Shown here: positions 47,801-59,468 of the stretch, piece after piece
Layout of the letters: each line of letters starts with the position of its first letter
Numbering within the stretch: the stretch's first letter is position 1
Source: Lathyrus oleraceus
Lineage: Eukaryota; Streptophyta; Magnoliopsida; Fabales; Fabaceae
NCBI RefSeq assembly: GCF_024323335.1
Contig: NC_066585.1
Location: forward strand, 339,637,346 to 339,701,345
Length of the DNA stretch: 64,000 nucleotides
Direction: 5' to 3'
The notes under the pieces: generated by a model
What the model saw: the letters and a program-made list of their open reading frames with translations, nothing else
The model's database searches: none
What the model was told of the DNA's origin: nothing
Made by a program: the position numbers and the translations under genes

Positions 47801-49686
47801 TAGGAAAATCCATCCCAATATATATGTTGGGAGGAAATGGAAGCAATCGTCATCCACGAGGACATATCTCAGTGGGGAACTGCAGAAGGAAAGACAGACG
47901 CTTTCTGCTTACGGGGCTGACTCTATATGGAGAGATTAAACACCCAACATCTGCTTAAGGATATCTATAAAGAGATCTATATCACCCATAGCAGGAGAGC
48001 AACAAACAAGAGATATATGGCAAACAATGCAACATGAATATCTGAATGTTTTATGAATATGCATGAATATGCGTAATTTATGTTTGATGAATGCTGACAA
48101 AACAGACATATCTAACACAACAGGCCCAGGAATCACACGCCCGGTACTATACTTCCAGGGGAAAACCAACTGGAAAGCCAATCTGCGGAGATCCACATGC
48201 TAAAAAGCAAAGATCTGGGGGAGGCAAAACAAGAGATATCACAGAATCTCTGAGTGATGGATCCATAACCAACCCAACCAGGGTACAGAAAGTCACAACA
48301 GGCAAGCAGCCACCAAGACCAATCTGTAGGGGAACGAGAGAATCTCGAGATTCTGCAGGGGATCCCAGTATCAACTGAGAAACAAAGGTTCACGGCACAA
48401 ACAAGAACTGCCGCAAAAGCAACTCCAAACAACTCCGGGGAACAACCCACTGCAGGAGAATCATCCAAGTAGAATCTAACTGCATAAGCAACTCTACTGG
48501 GGAAAGCTGTCAGCTATCCTTCTAGAGAACAAACCACTGAAGGAGAAAGCACCACACAAGTAGATTCTGCAACACGCCACTCTACTCGGGGAGAACATAC
48601 ATCCGACGGATCGCGCAAGTAGAATCTGCAATAAGCCACTCTACTGGGATCACAAGCAAATCAGGAAACCACTCCAATCTTTGGGATGCTAGAGCCACCA
48701 ACCGACCCTACTGGGGATTGAGAGAGTTTTCAACAGGCAAAAACTGCCACAACAACCATTCTGCAGACTAAGCTGGGAAAAAATGGAAAGCAACCATGCT
48801 GAGGAGACAGATAAAGTACAGGGATGTCAACCCACTAACTGAATCTTCCAAAAACAACATACATGCTGGAGAGAAACTGCTGCTGGAGAAAAACTGGGCC
48901 TTCAACAACACTCTGCTTGCGACTATACTGGGGAACAACCCCACCAACAAACTCTGCTTGGGGAACACCCCAACAACAAACTCTGCTTGGGGAACAACCC
49001 CAACAACAAAGCAGGAGAAAGAGGATACAACCAAGCCAGGAATATAAACAAATGTCTTACCTGTTGGAAATCATGCCACCCTCGGGAGAGCACTGAGACA
49101 TTCTTGAGTATCCTTTCACCATTGTGAATATCCACTTTGTTTAAAACAAAAATTTTGAAAAATTCTTTGTTTAAAACAATGATATTTTATCAATTAAAAC
49201 ATGCAAAACATTTGTTGAATTGAAACAAATAGGAGTGCAAATAATTGGATAAAGCTCAAATTTATTTGATGGAATGGTAGCCTGCAAATGGCAAGACTCC
49301 ATAGATCTGTACAAATTTGAAATCAGTGATATATATGGGAAGAGGGCTACATTGAACATAATGATCCTTTCTCTACCAATTTGAATCTCGATGTATTCGA
49401 AGCTTCGGTTGACGACGAATCGAGAACCTCTGACGAACAGACAGTTGTGGAACAGAAAGTCTTGTCAGGACGCAGTTAATTGCCAAATCCCTAATTTTTG
49501 CCTAGATCGGCCCAAGGTGAGGTACTCAATCTAGCGGGATGCAAATATCTCTTTTTTCAAGTCTCTAACTTTTGCCTGGATCACCCTTGCGGGTTCTCCA
49601 CCGAGACGCTCATTTTTTCCTAAGCCGCCCTTTCGGGTTTTCAACTTAGCGAGCTATTCTGTTTTTCTTTTGCATATACTTTTTTT
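44882..49686 (-). other. Ogre 3' untranslated region with many tandem and dispersed repeats
   Basis: This 4.8-kb stretch between the integrase stop and the 3' LTR has no coding content and is dominated by repeated phrases. Around 45690-46250 a unit with TATATAATAGGTGA and GAGATATATTATCCATTACCG-type phrases recurs every 240-280 bases. Around 46900-47690 units with ACTACCGAATACGGGGTAGA recur every 50-100 bases. Around 48470-48640 a unit with AAGTAGAATCTGCA and CACTCTACT recurs two to three times. At 48929-49008 there is a short exact array. Such repeat-rich 3' regions are a known property of Ogre and have been proposed as a source of satellite DNA. Confidence 0.85.
48929..49008. repeat. Short tandem array (three units of about 29 bp)
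   Basis: The unit contains AACTCTGCTTGGGGAACA and ends CCCCAACAAC. Units are nearly identical, so the array is recent. Confidence 0.85.
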
Positions 49687-52600
49687 TTAGGCAAAGTATT
49701 TCTTGACTGCATCTGAATTCACAGGACGAGTGAAATCCTCCCCATCCATTGTTGTAAGTATCAAAGCACCGCCTGAAAAGGCTCTCTTAACAACATATGG
49801 ACCCTCATAGTTTGGAGTCCACTTGCCCCTGGAATCGGGCACGAAAGACAAGAATTTCTTGAGCACGAGGTCACCTTCTCGAAACACACGAGGCCTGACC
49901 TTTTTATCGAATGCTTTCTTCATTCTCTGCTGATACAATTGACCATGACACATGGCAGTCAATCGCTTCTCTTCAATCAGATTCAGCTGGTCATAACGAC
50001 TCTGAATCCATTCAGCATCAGTCAACTTGGCTTCCATCAAGACTCTCATTGATGGGATCTCCACCTCTACTGGGAGAACAGCTTCCATGCCGTAAACAAG
50101 AGAGAAAGGGGTTGCCCCTGTTGAAGTGCGTAGAGATGTACGATATCCATGCAAAGCAAATGGCAGCATCTCATGCCAATCTTTGTACGTGACGGTCATC
50201 TTCTGGATAATCTTCTTGATATTCTTATTAGCAGCTTCAACAACCCCATTCATCTTAGGTCTGTAAGGAGAGGAATTATGGTGTGCAATCTTGAACTCAG
50301 CGCACAACTCATCCATCATCTTATTATTCAGATTAGATCCATTATCAGTAATGATCTTATCTGGCACACCATAACGGCAAATCAGCTGGTTCTTGATAAA
50401 CTTCACAACCACTTGTCTGGTCACATTCGCATACGACGCGACTTCGACCCATTTGGTGAAGTAGTCAATTGCTATGAGAATAAACCTGTGTCCATTGGAC
50501 GCCTTCGGTTCAATCATGCCGATCATGTCGATTCTCCACATAGAGAAAGGCCATGGTGATGAAATCACATTCAGAAGTGTCGGAGGAATATGAATCTTAT
50601 CCGCATAAATCTGACACTTGTGGCATTTCTTCACATATTTGCAGCAGACAGACTCCATTGTCAGCCAATAATAGCCTGCTCTCAACATCTTTCTAGCCAT
50701 GGCATGTCCATTGGAATGAGTACCAAATGAACCCTCATGGACCTCCTTCATTAACAGGTTTGCTTCGTGTCTATCCACGCATCTGAGCAAAACCATGTCA
50801 AAATTTCTCTTATACAACACTTCACCACTGAGGTAGAAACTGCCTGACAACCTTCTTAAAGTTTTCCTATCTTTCACAGATGCCCCAGGTGGGTAGACCT
50901 GGTTCTGGAGGAAATTCTTGATATCAAAATACCAAGGCTTGTCATCATTCACTTCTTCTACTGCAAATACGTGAGCTGGTCTATCCAAGCGCATCACGAC
51001 AATATTGGGAACTTCATTCCAATACTTGACAACAATCATGGAAGTGAGCGTAGCAAGAGCATCTGCCATCCGATTATCCTCTCGAGGAATATGATGAAAA
51101 TCAACTTCTGTAAAGAACGTTGAAATCCTCCTCGCATAATCTCTGTATGGAATGAGACCTGGCTGATTCGTCTCCTATTCACCCTTGATCTGATTAACAA
51201 CTAGGGCCGAATCACCATACACATCAAGATGTTTGATTCTCAAATCAATACATTCTTCCAGTCCCATAATACATGCCTCATACTCAGCCATATTATTCGT
51301 GCATTTGAAAGTTAGCCTTGCTGTAAGCGGAATATGCGTACCATGAGGAGTAATGATTACTGCCCCAATTCCATTTCCATATTGATTTACAGCGCCATCA
51401 AACACCATCGTCCATCTGGAACCAGGTTCCGGGCCTTCATCAAGTGTAGGCTCATCACAATCTTTCATTTTCAAATACAGAATCTCTTCATCAGGGAAGT
51501 CGTACTGAACAGACTGATGATCTTCAATCGGCTGGTGTGCTAGATGGTCAGCCAAGATACTACCTTTGATAGCCTTCTGAGCTCGATACTCTATATCATA
51601 CTCAGACAACAGCATCTGCCAACGGGCAATCCTCCCAGTTAAAGCAGGCTTCTCGAAAATATACTTGATTGGATCCATTCTGGATATCAACCAAGTTGTA
51701 TGATTTATCATGTACTGGCGCAAACGCTTAGCAGCCCAAGCTAAAGCACAGCACGTCTTCTCAAGCATAGAGTACCGAGACTCACAATCAGTAAACTTCT
51801 TACTGAGGTAGTAGATAGCAGATTCTTTCTTCCCTGATTCATCTTGTTGACCGAGTACACAACCCATTGAGTCTTCAAGAACAGTCAAATACATAATCAG
51901 AGGTCTTCCTTCCATAGGAGGAGACAAGATCGGAGGTTCAGACAGATATTCTTTGATACTGTCGAAAGCTTTCTGGCAATCCTCGGTCCAATCATGAGAC
52001 TGATCTTTCCGAAGGAGCTTGAATATCGGCGCACATGTGGCAGTCATGTGGGATATAAATCTGGAAATGTAGTTTAAGCGGCCAAGAAAACCTCGGACTT
52101 GCTTCTCAGTTTTGGGTGCAGGCATCTCTTGTATTACTTTGACCTTTGCAGGATCAACCTCAATACCTCTCTCGCTGACAACAAAACCCAACAACTTGCC
52201 GGAACGGACTCCAAATGTACATTTGTTCGGATTCAGACGAAGTCTAAACTTCCTCAAACGCTGAAAAAGCTTCAACAAATGCTCAACATGTTCAACTTCC
52301 GTTCGGGACTTAGCAATCATATCATCAACATAGACCTCTATCTCCTTGTGCATCATATCATGAAACAAGGTAGTCATAGCTCGTTGATACGTGGCTCCGG
52401 CGTTCTTCAAACCGAAGGGCATCACTCGATAACAGAATGTTCCCCAAGGTGTGATGAATGTTGTCTTCTCCGTATCTTCGGGTGCCATTTTGATTTGATT
52501 ATAACCGGAAAATCCGTCCATAAAGGAAAAGACTTTGAATTTAGCTGTATTGTCTACCAACATATCAATGTGTGGTAGAGGGAAATCATCTTTGGGACTA

Positions 52601-53149
52601 GCTTTATTCAAATCTCTGTAATCAACACACATACGGACTTTTCCGTCCTTCTTAGGAACAGGCACAATATTGGCCACCCATTGAGGATATGTAGAAGTCA
52701 CCAGAAACCCCGCATCAATTTGCTTCTGAACTTCCTCTTTGATCTTCACTGCCATATCTGGACGAGTTCTTCTGAGCTTCTGCTTCACAGGCACGCACTC
52801 AGGTTTCAAAGGCAGGAAATGTTGCACAATATCTGTATCTAAACCCGACATGTCTTCATATGACCAAGCAAAGATATCTGAATATTCTCGTAGCAAACTG
52901 ATCAACCCCTTCTTGACAGACTCTTCAAGAAGTGCCCCAATCTTCACCATATGAACACAATCCTCAGACCCCAAGTTGACTGTTTCCAGATTTTCAAGGT
53001 GCGGCTGAATGATCTTCCTCTCGTGCTCAAGGAGACGGGTAATCTCATCAGGAATCCCTTCAACATCATCTTCCTCTGCCTCGAGTACAGGGAATTCAAA
53101 ATTGGGAGATGGCGTTGGATCATTATGTTCAATGGGTTTTAAGATCAAC
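49687..53149 (-). pseudogene. pol: Ogre Pol: reverse transcriptase, RNase H, archaeal-type RNase H, integrase (one in-frame stop)
   Basis: This is the second coding exon of the Ogre polyprotein, starting at the intron acceptor (exon from 53149). RT motifs in order: VDYRDLNKASPKDDFPLP, FMDGFSGYNQI, FGLKNAGATYQRA, and the catalytic YVDDMIAKS (near 52320). The native RNase H-like part has YYLSKKFTDCESRYSMLEK. A second, archaeal-type RNase H typical of the Tat lineage follows, with FDGA, NNMAEYEA and GDSALV giving D, E and D. An in-frame TAG lies at 51175-51177 just after KGE; the same frame then continues without a shift. Integrase has an HHCC finger (H..H, then CHKC) and a DDE core: Asp in WRIDMIG, Asp in TDNGSN, Glu in NGVVEAANK. 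The stop is at 49687-49689. Without readthrough of the TAG, integrase is not made. Confidence 0.9.
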
Positions 53150-53419
53150 CTGCATAATGATTTTGGTTAATGAAAAACTTTAGAATTTAAACAAGCAAAT
53201 CATTATGCAGATGAAAAATGTTGCTTTTATTCTTGTTTTTATGGGTTTTTTGTGATCACTGATTTCACGTAAAAGCAAAAAAGTGAAAACAAAATGGAAA
53301 AACAAATGCTTAACAATGCATTAACTGAATGAAAACATCATTGTATTAAATGCTGCCAACAATGTCATCACTTCTCCTTTTGGCATGGGAGAAGGGTTTT
53401 GAACAAAGTGAACAATTAC
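53150..53419 (-). other. Putative Ogre intron between protease and reverse transcriptase (270 nt)
   Basis: The gag-pro frame reaches a TAA at 53416-53418. A GTAATT donor overlaps it (GT at 53419-53418), and an acceptor preceded by AT-rich sequence and CAG lies at 53152-53150. Removing this segment joins the two frames in phase (two bases before, one after). Ogre elements are known to carry an intron here whose partial splicing controls the Gag-Pro to Pol ratio. The intron itself is A/T-rich without other features. Confidence 0.75.
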
Positions 53420-56400
53420 TCTGATCTATGGATGACTGTAGGAACATCTACAGCGACCCAATTATGGCAGACACCGCCAGGGATAACAAAGTTGCACAGG
53501 TCCTCCGCATCCTCTTCCAAGATAGCAGCAGCCTCTTCAGGTTGATCAGCATGGATGAATCCTCCACTCTTGAACAAACCTTGCTCATTACATGCCCCAG
53601 AACAGTAGCCAATGCCAGCCCGGGATCTATTGTCTTCAAGCTCAATCATTTTCCCTAAACCAGCAACTGCACCACATTCAATGGCCAATTTCGCATCACG
53701 GTAGGAAGCAAATGAAGGAGACTTCTTCTCAATTGGTTCATCAATAGATAAAGCTTGGAAAGGAGTTCCAACTTCATCCTCGGCATCAATATACGAGAAA
53801 GAAGACAAGTGGCTAACCAGGAGAGCCTTTTCTCCCCCTACCACAACCAGGTTCTTATTCTTGACGAACTTCAGCTTCTGGTGTAGGGTGGATGTCACGG
53901 CGCCAGCCTCGTGAATCCATGGTCTACCAAGGAGACAACTGTATGATGGGTGGATATCCATTACCTGGAAGGTAACTTGGAAATCACTTGGTCCAATTTT
54001 GATTGGGAGGTCAACTTCCCCAATCACGGTCTTGCGCGACCCATCAAATGCTTTCACAACAACACCATTCTGCCTCATGGGAGGCCCTTGATATGACAAT
54101 CGAGAGAGTGTGGTCTTTGGAAATACATTCAGAGATGAGCCAGTGTCCACCAGCACATTGGACATGACATCAGATTTGCAATTCATAGATATATGTAAAG
54201 CCATGTTGTGGTCTCTTCCCTCCTCAGGGAGATCCGCGTCACAGAAACTCAAAGTGTTGCAAGCAGTAATGTTTGCAACTATACGATCAAATTATTCCAC
54301 CGTGACATCATGATCGACATACGCCAGATCCAATACTTTCTGCAGAGCCTCTCTATGGGGTTCTGAATTCAACAGCAGAGATAGAACGGAAATCTTGGAT
54401 GGCGTTTGTAGAAGTTGGTCTACAACGTTGTACTCACTCTTTTTGATGAGCCTCAGCATCTCATCAGATTCTTCATTCACAACGCCACTCGGGCCAACAA
54501 AAGAAGCGGGAGTCTTTTGTACAGAGGAGGGTTTGGCAACATCAAGTGCCGGATTCTGAATATTCACAGCCGTCCCAACCGGACGCTCAACGGTATCAGA
54601 AACAACAGGAGCCTTGGGAGGCGCAGAAAACACACGACCACTACGGGTCAGCCCGCTCACATCAGCAATGTTTGTCACAGACGTTGAAGGCAAATGCACT
54701 TCTACCCCATCTTCTACAGCAACGGGGTTATATCTGAACGGCACAGCTCGGTCAGAAGAATAGGGCACTGGGCCTGCAGGCTTGATGACTAGTGAAGGAG
54801 AGACCTTCGGCTTGCTGCTATCATAACGGATAACAACAGGCTCGGGCAATTTGAACACAGGGGATATAACATTGACCTCTGGTTCATCTTCATCAACATT
54901 GCGATTCTGCAGAATCTCAATGGTACCCTCATCCAGCAATTCTTGAAGTTCTCTTCGTACCTGATTGCAACCCAAACGGTTAACCGAGCAAATGCGGCAT
55001 TTGTCGTGGTCATGCTCCATGTGGCTGTATTGACACAACAACCGATGTAATTCGACCAGCGATTATCTAATATGGCTTACATATTTGACCTTGTACTTCC
55101 CAGGGCACCCCTGGACCATATTAACAGATTTCCCATGCGCGGGCAATGGGTTCTTGGTAACATTGGGGCCTGAGTCTTCGAAGCTCAGAATGCCACATCT
55201 CATCAAGTCTTGCACCTTGGTCTTCAGTGGGTAGCAGTTTTCAATGTTATGACCCGGAGCACCGGAATGATAAACACAGTTCTGATCTGGTTTATACCAC
55301 CATTGAGGATTTGCGGGCACTGCAGGAGGATCCCTGGGTGTAACCAACTTCCTTTCCAACAAGGAAGGATATAGCTCTGCATATGACATAGGAATTGGAT
55401 CGAAACTGATCTTTTTCCTATCATAACTCAAATTAGCTTGGTTGGTGGTACTGCCACGAGGCTGGTAAGCCTGTTGCTGTGGACACTGCTATTGCTGATA
55501 CTGAGGCTGTTGATATTGCTGAGAATTGTCTTTGAAGACAGGTGCTATATGAGCCACCTGGTGCTGATTATTGTTACGCCGTGCTGGCTTCCTCTGAACA
55601 AAGGGTCTTTTAGGCTTAGCATGAGATTGCACAGCATGGGCCTCCCCGTCCTTCTTTTTAAACGCCCCATATCATTTAGAGGAAGAGCTCTCATCCTTTG
55701 CTAATCGTCCTTCACGGACCCCTTCCTCGAGACGCATCCCCATGTTCACCATCTCGGTGAAATCAGAGGGAGCACTCGCTACCATCCGCTCGTAATAAAA
55801 AGAACTAAGAGTCTTCAAAAAGATCTTAGTCATCTCTTTCTCTTCCAGCGGGGGAGTAATCTGAGCATCCAGCTCTCGCCACCTCTGGGCGTACTCTTTA
55901 AATGTCTCCTTATCCTTCTGAGACATGGCCCTGAGCTGATCATGGTCAGGAGCCATATCAACGTTGTATTTGTACTGCTTGACGAAGGCTTCGCCAAGAT
56001 CATTGAAGGATCGGATATTAGCACTGTCCAAACTCATGTACCATCTGAGTGCAGCACCGGACAGACTGTCTTGAAAATAATGGATCAACAGTTGATCATT
56101 ATCAGTTTGGGTAGACATTTTCCTGGCGTACATCACCAGGTGAGCAAGAGGGCAGGTGTTCCCTTTATATTTTTCAAAGTCAGGTACTTTGAATTTGATC
56201 GGTATCTTGACACCGGGAACAAGGCACAACTCGGCAGCAGACTTGCCGAACAAATCTTTCCCTCTGAGGGTCTTCAACTCCTTTCTCAGCTCAAGGAATT
56301 GATCATTCATAGCGTCCATCTTCTCATTAACATCCGGGCCCTCAGACGGCTCAGAATGATAGATGGTGTCGTCTACTCGAGGCATGGTATGCACGACAGG

Positions 56401-56700
56401 AGGAGCAACAACAGGGACCGGGCTAGATGCCGACATATGAGCAAAAGTTGGGGCAGGAATATCAGGCATGAAACCTGGAGGCATTCCCCAAGGAAACCCG
56501 GCTGGCATAGCATTGGGCACAAAATGAGCGCTGGCCGCCGGCACAGTCGGAGCTACAATCTCAGAAATAACTGTCCTCTGGACAGGAGTTGCAGGAGGTT
56601 GAGCAGGTTGATTCTGGGCAGCAAGAAGTTGCTCCATCAAAGCGCCAAGTCTGGCGACCTCTTCCTTTAGCTCTCGGTTCTCTTGTTCTAGCTGATCCAT
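53420..56700 (-). pseudogene. gag-pro: Ogre Gag-Pro polyprotein, one frame with four nonsense codons
   Basis: The start was chosen at 56700 (MDQLEQENRELKEE, a coiled coil), since the upstream frame carries no family pattern. A proline-rich region follows, then the capsid (near 55760-56250: FKVPDFEKYKG, LIHYFQDSLSGAALRWY, FVKQYKYN, FKEYAQRWRE). An unusual knuckle, CVYHSGAPGHNIENC, lies near 55250. The protease has VLVDTGSSLNVFP (near 54140) and SCLLGRPWIHEAG. The frame is continuous except for in-frame stops at 55672-55674 (TGA), 55489-55491 (TAG), 55063-55065 (TAA) and 54292-54294 (TAA). No frameshift was found. As it stands it can make only the N-terminal part of Gag, unless stops are read through. 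The last stop, at 53416-53418, lies inside the putative intron. Confidence 0.88.
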
Positions 56701-56994
56701 AACTCTTGCAGAATTGGCTCGAGTATAATACCGGTGAGTCAGCTTGTCTTCAAAATAAATGAAGAGCACAGAGTTAGGACAAGAAGACCAGAAACAAGGT
56801 ACCTGCTTATGCAAAATGATGCATGAAGTGCTTGTGCAGATGCTTTGTTTATTTTCAAGGAACCCTTAGGGCATTATTTGCAATTCTTGAATATTTAAGC
56901 ATTTTGATTTCATATGGAAAATATTTCATTCAATATATTCAACAAAGAAGTACATCATTCTTGATCATTACAAAGAGAAAAGGAAAACAACATC

Positions 56995-58443
56995 CTATGG
57001 ATCCCTAGAAGCTCGTGATGCTGGAAGACGAGAGGCACAAAGCTTCTTGATCTCTCTTTCATAGGCAGCTTCCATATCCGCTTTCTCCTTCGCAAGTCGA
57101 TCGTACTTCCTCTTCCAGAACTTGGAAGACTGAGGAAGCAGAGAAGTCCAAGTGTCGTTCGGATCGTCGATCACCCGATGCTCGAGAAACTCAATCAGAG
57201 CGTCTTTCTCCTTAAGCTGCTGCAGCAATTCTTCTCTTTCACGGATCCAAGCACGTGAAAGGTCTTCTTCTCTCAACTCCTCTACACGTTGGTTGGGGAG
57301 GGTTGAAGGCCCATCCATATCCAACGGTGTAGGTCTCGGATGATCATAAGGCATCAAGTACACGACAGCTCTCTGTCTGACCCAAGAAGTATAAGGCTCC
57401 AAAGCAATGCAGTTCTTCAGACCTAGCTCATTCCTACTCTTCTTGCAGATCTTGCGCCAAGCGCGGACAAATCTGGCTTTCAGGCCTTGGGGATCTTTAC
57501 CCTCCTGAAAGAACACACCTTCTAACAAAATATTATGAGGTTTATCCTTTAGGGGGAACCCAAGCTGACGGCGTGCTAGAATAGGATTGTAGCTGATCCC
57601 ACCACATGTACCAAGAAGAGGCACATTAGGGAATTCACCACAATAATCAATAATCTTCACAGTATCATACACGCGATCATACCAAGAGATATCATCATTA
57701 GTGAGAGACATGAGTCTCTGAGACCACCGTAGACATCCCTTGTTCTCCTTGAAAGCAACAGTCTGCGGTAAGTGCGAAATAAACCACTTATACAGCAGAG
57801 GCAGACAACACACAATAACTCCTCCACCCTTTGCATTCCTCAGATGCAAAGAGAAATAGGCATCACCCAACAGAGTCGGAACGGGATTAAGAACTGAGAA
57901 GATCCTAATGGCGTTCACATCCACAAATCTGTCGATGTTGGGGAACAAGACCAATCCATAGATGAGTAGCACAAATAAAGCCTCAAAGGCACCCTCACTC
58001 ATGGCCTTCCCATAGATGGTAGCTTGAGCGATGAGGAAGTCAGAAGGAAGACCCTGAATTCCACCTTTGGTAGTCAGGTTAGCTTTAATCAAAGCTTCAT
58101 CTATGTGTAACAAGTCTGCAATGTCTCGAGCCGTCAGAATACTCTCTAAGCCACTGAACGGCACCTGATCCAGAATCGGGATCCCAATAAGATGAGAATA
58201 CTCCTCCAAGGTAGGCAACAGCTGGAAGTCCGGGAATGAGAAGCAGTGATACAGAGGATCATAAAACTGAGCCAGAGTACTCATCAGTCACTCATCAACT
58301 TGAGTAGTCAACAGAGGCAGAAGCTTCCCATAGCGAGCTTTGAAACCCAAGGGATCTATTACATAAGATGTCAGATTCCTTAACTCTTTCACATCAGGCT
58401 GTCTAAAGCTGTACTTCTTTGTATGCCTTGTTGGTCTTTCCAT
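56995..58443 (-). pseudogene. Ogre ORF1 (unknown function), one in-frame stop
   Basis: An extra ORF before gag is characteristic of Ogre and its function is unknown. I place the start at 58443 (MERPTRHTKKYSFRQPD), giving about 483 codons to the stop at 56995-56997. A TGA at 58288-58290 interrupts the frame, and the long remaining part (429 codons from 58284) is intact. Visible segments are ALPTLEEYSHLIG-like (LLPTLEEYSHLIGIP), a hydrophobic stretch EALFVLLIYGLVLFPN, WSQRLMSL, and a C-terminal coiled coil rich in E/K (LREEDLSRAWIREREELLQQ and beyond). The LPTLEEYSHLIG part resembles the plant-mobile-domain-like region found in such ORFs. No catalytic motif is evident. Confidence 0.8.
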
Positions 58444-59450
58444 GTCTGAAAATTTTGCAAATAAACCCTTTAAGTTCCTTGAAAATTTTCTCTTTTTTCT
58501 GATGACATGAATGCAGATGAATGCATGAATGCATGAATGCAACAATCACACTCAAGGATCAAGCAAGTCACACCAAACAAAGGTCATGGGAAAGCTCATT
58601 GTATCCCTAATATCAATCATCCATTTTGGTGGATTTAGGTTTTCACCTTATCAACACCCAAGTTCCATTGATATTAACGGTACATGAACCGGCTCAATCA
58701 TCCTTAATATCAATCATCCATTTTGGCGGATTATGGTTTACACCTTATCAACGCCCAAGTTCCATTGATATTAAGGGTGTCTGAACGACTCAACCATGAA
58801 TCACGGGTTTGCTGAGAGTCACGAGCATGGAGTCTCGGTTAAGAACCACCCAAAGGGAGTGTACTAGGGTTTAAACCTGCCAAACATGTTCTACCAGAGG
58901 TTCCCATAATCATCGTCCCATCTTTCGGATATTATCGGAGGAACGAATACTCGTATTCCAAAAATATTCTCAAGAGAAACTCTTATGAGTGTAGTATCGC
59001 GTAACAATCGCATCAGATCTGACATCTGAACGACCTCCGCACTACGTCCTAAAAAAATAGGCCAAGATGGGCTTGGTAAACTACGGTCCTTGGCTTCTAA
59101 GGCACATGATTGAAAGAATAATGCCTAACCATAAATAACTTGTGTGACATTATTAATCCAACATGACCTCCACCAAGTGAATGGACTCGCAAGTCAACTG
59201 GCTAAGGAATACTCCAAACCAGTCAACAAGACTACGCCATCCTCCTATCCTAGAGTGCACTCGAGTTCGGGTATAGAACTCATCTCACAAAGATCACCAA
59301 AGCAAACAGCAATTGTATATCAAGCAATTCAAACATTACAATCAATACAGTTATCCCAAATCGTACAAAAATATGTCAAATAACACATAAACAAATATCG
59401 CACAACAAGGGTGAAAAGTAGGCAATACCACCGGGGAAGGTCTAAATTCA
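58444..59450 (-). other. Ogre 5' leader
   Basis: Non-coding sequence between the PBS and ORF1. It contains a direct repeat with a 97-bp period (58605-58690 and 58701-58785) built on TAATATCAATCATCCATTTTGG and CAACACCCAAGTTCCATTGA-type blocks (each block quoted only in part). No long frame on the coding strand was seen; the 79-codon frame on the other strand (59144-59383) has no recognised features. Confidence 0.7.
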
Positions 59451-59468
59451 TCCCCAGCAGAGTCGCCA
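59451..59468 (-). other. Ogre primer binding site, tRNA-Arg type
   Basis: The minus strand reads TGGCGACTCTGCTGGGGA, six bases after the LTR end. This is the conserved Ogre PBS, complementary to the 3' end of an arginine tRNA. It identifies the family and the orientation. Confidence 0.93.

Noticed and set aside
48929..49008. Regular repeats that could suggest a CRISPR-like array
   Set aside because: Contiguous tandem units without unique spacers, in a eukaryotic retrotransposon 3' region.
55942..56670. 242-codon plus-strand frame opposite the Ogre gag
   Set aside because: Antisense shadow of the gag capsid region; composition follows from the coding strand.
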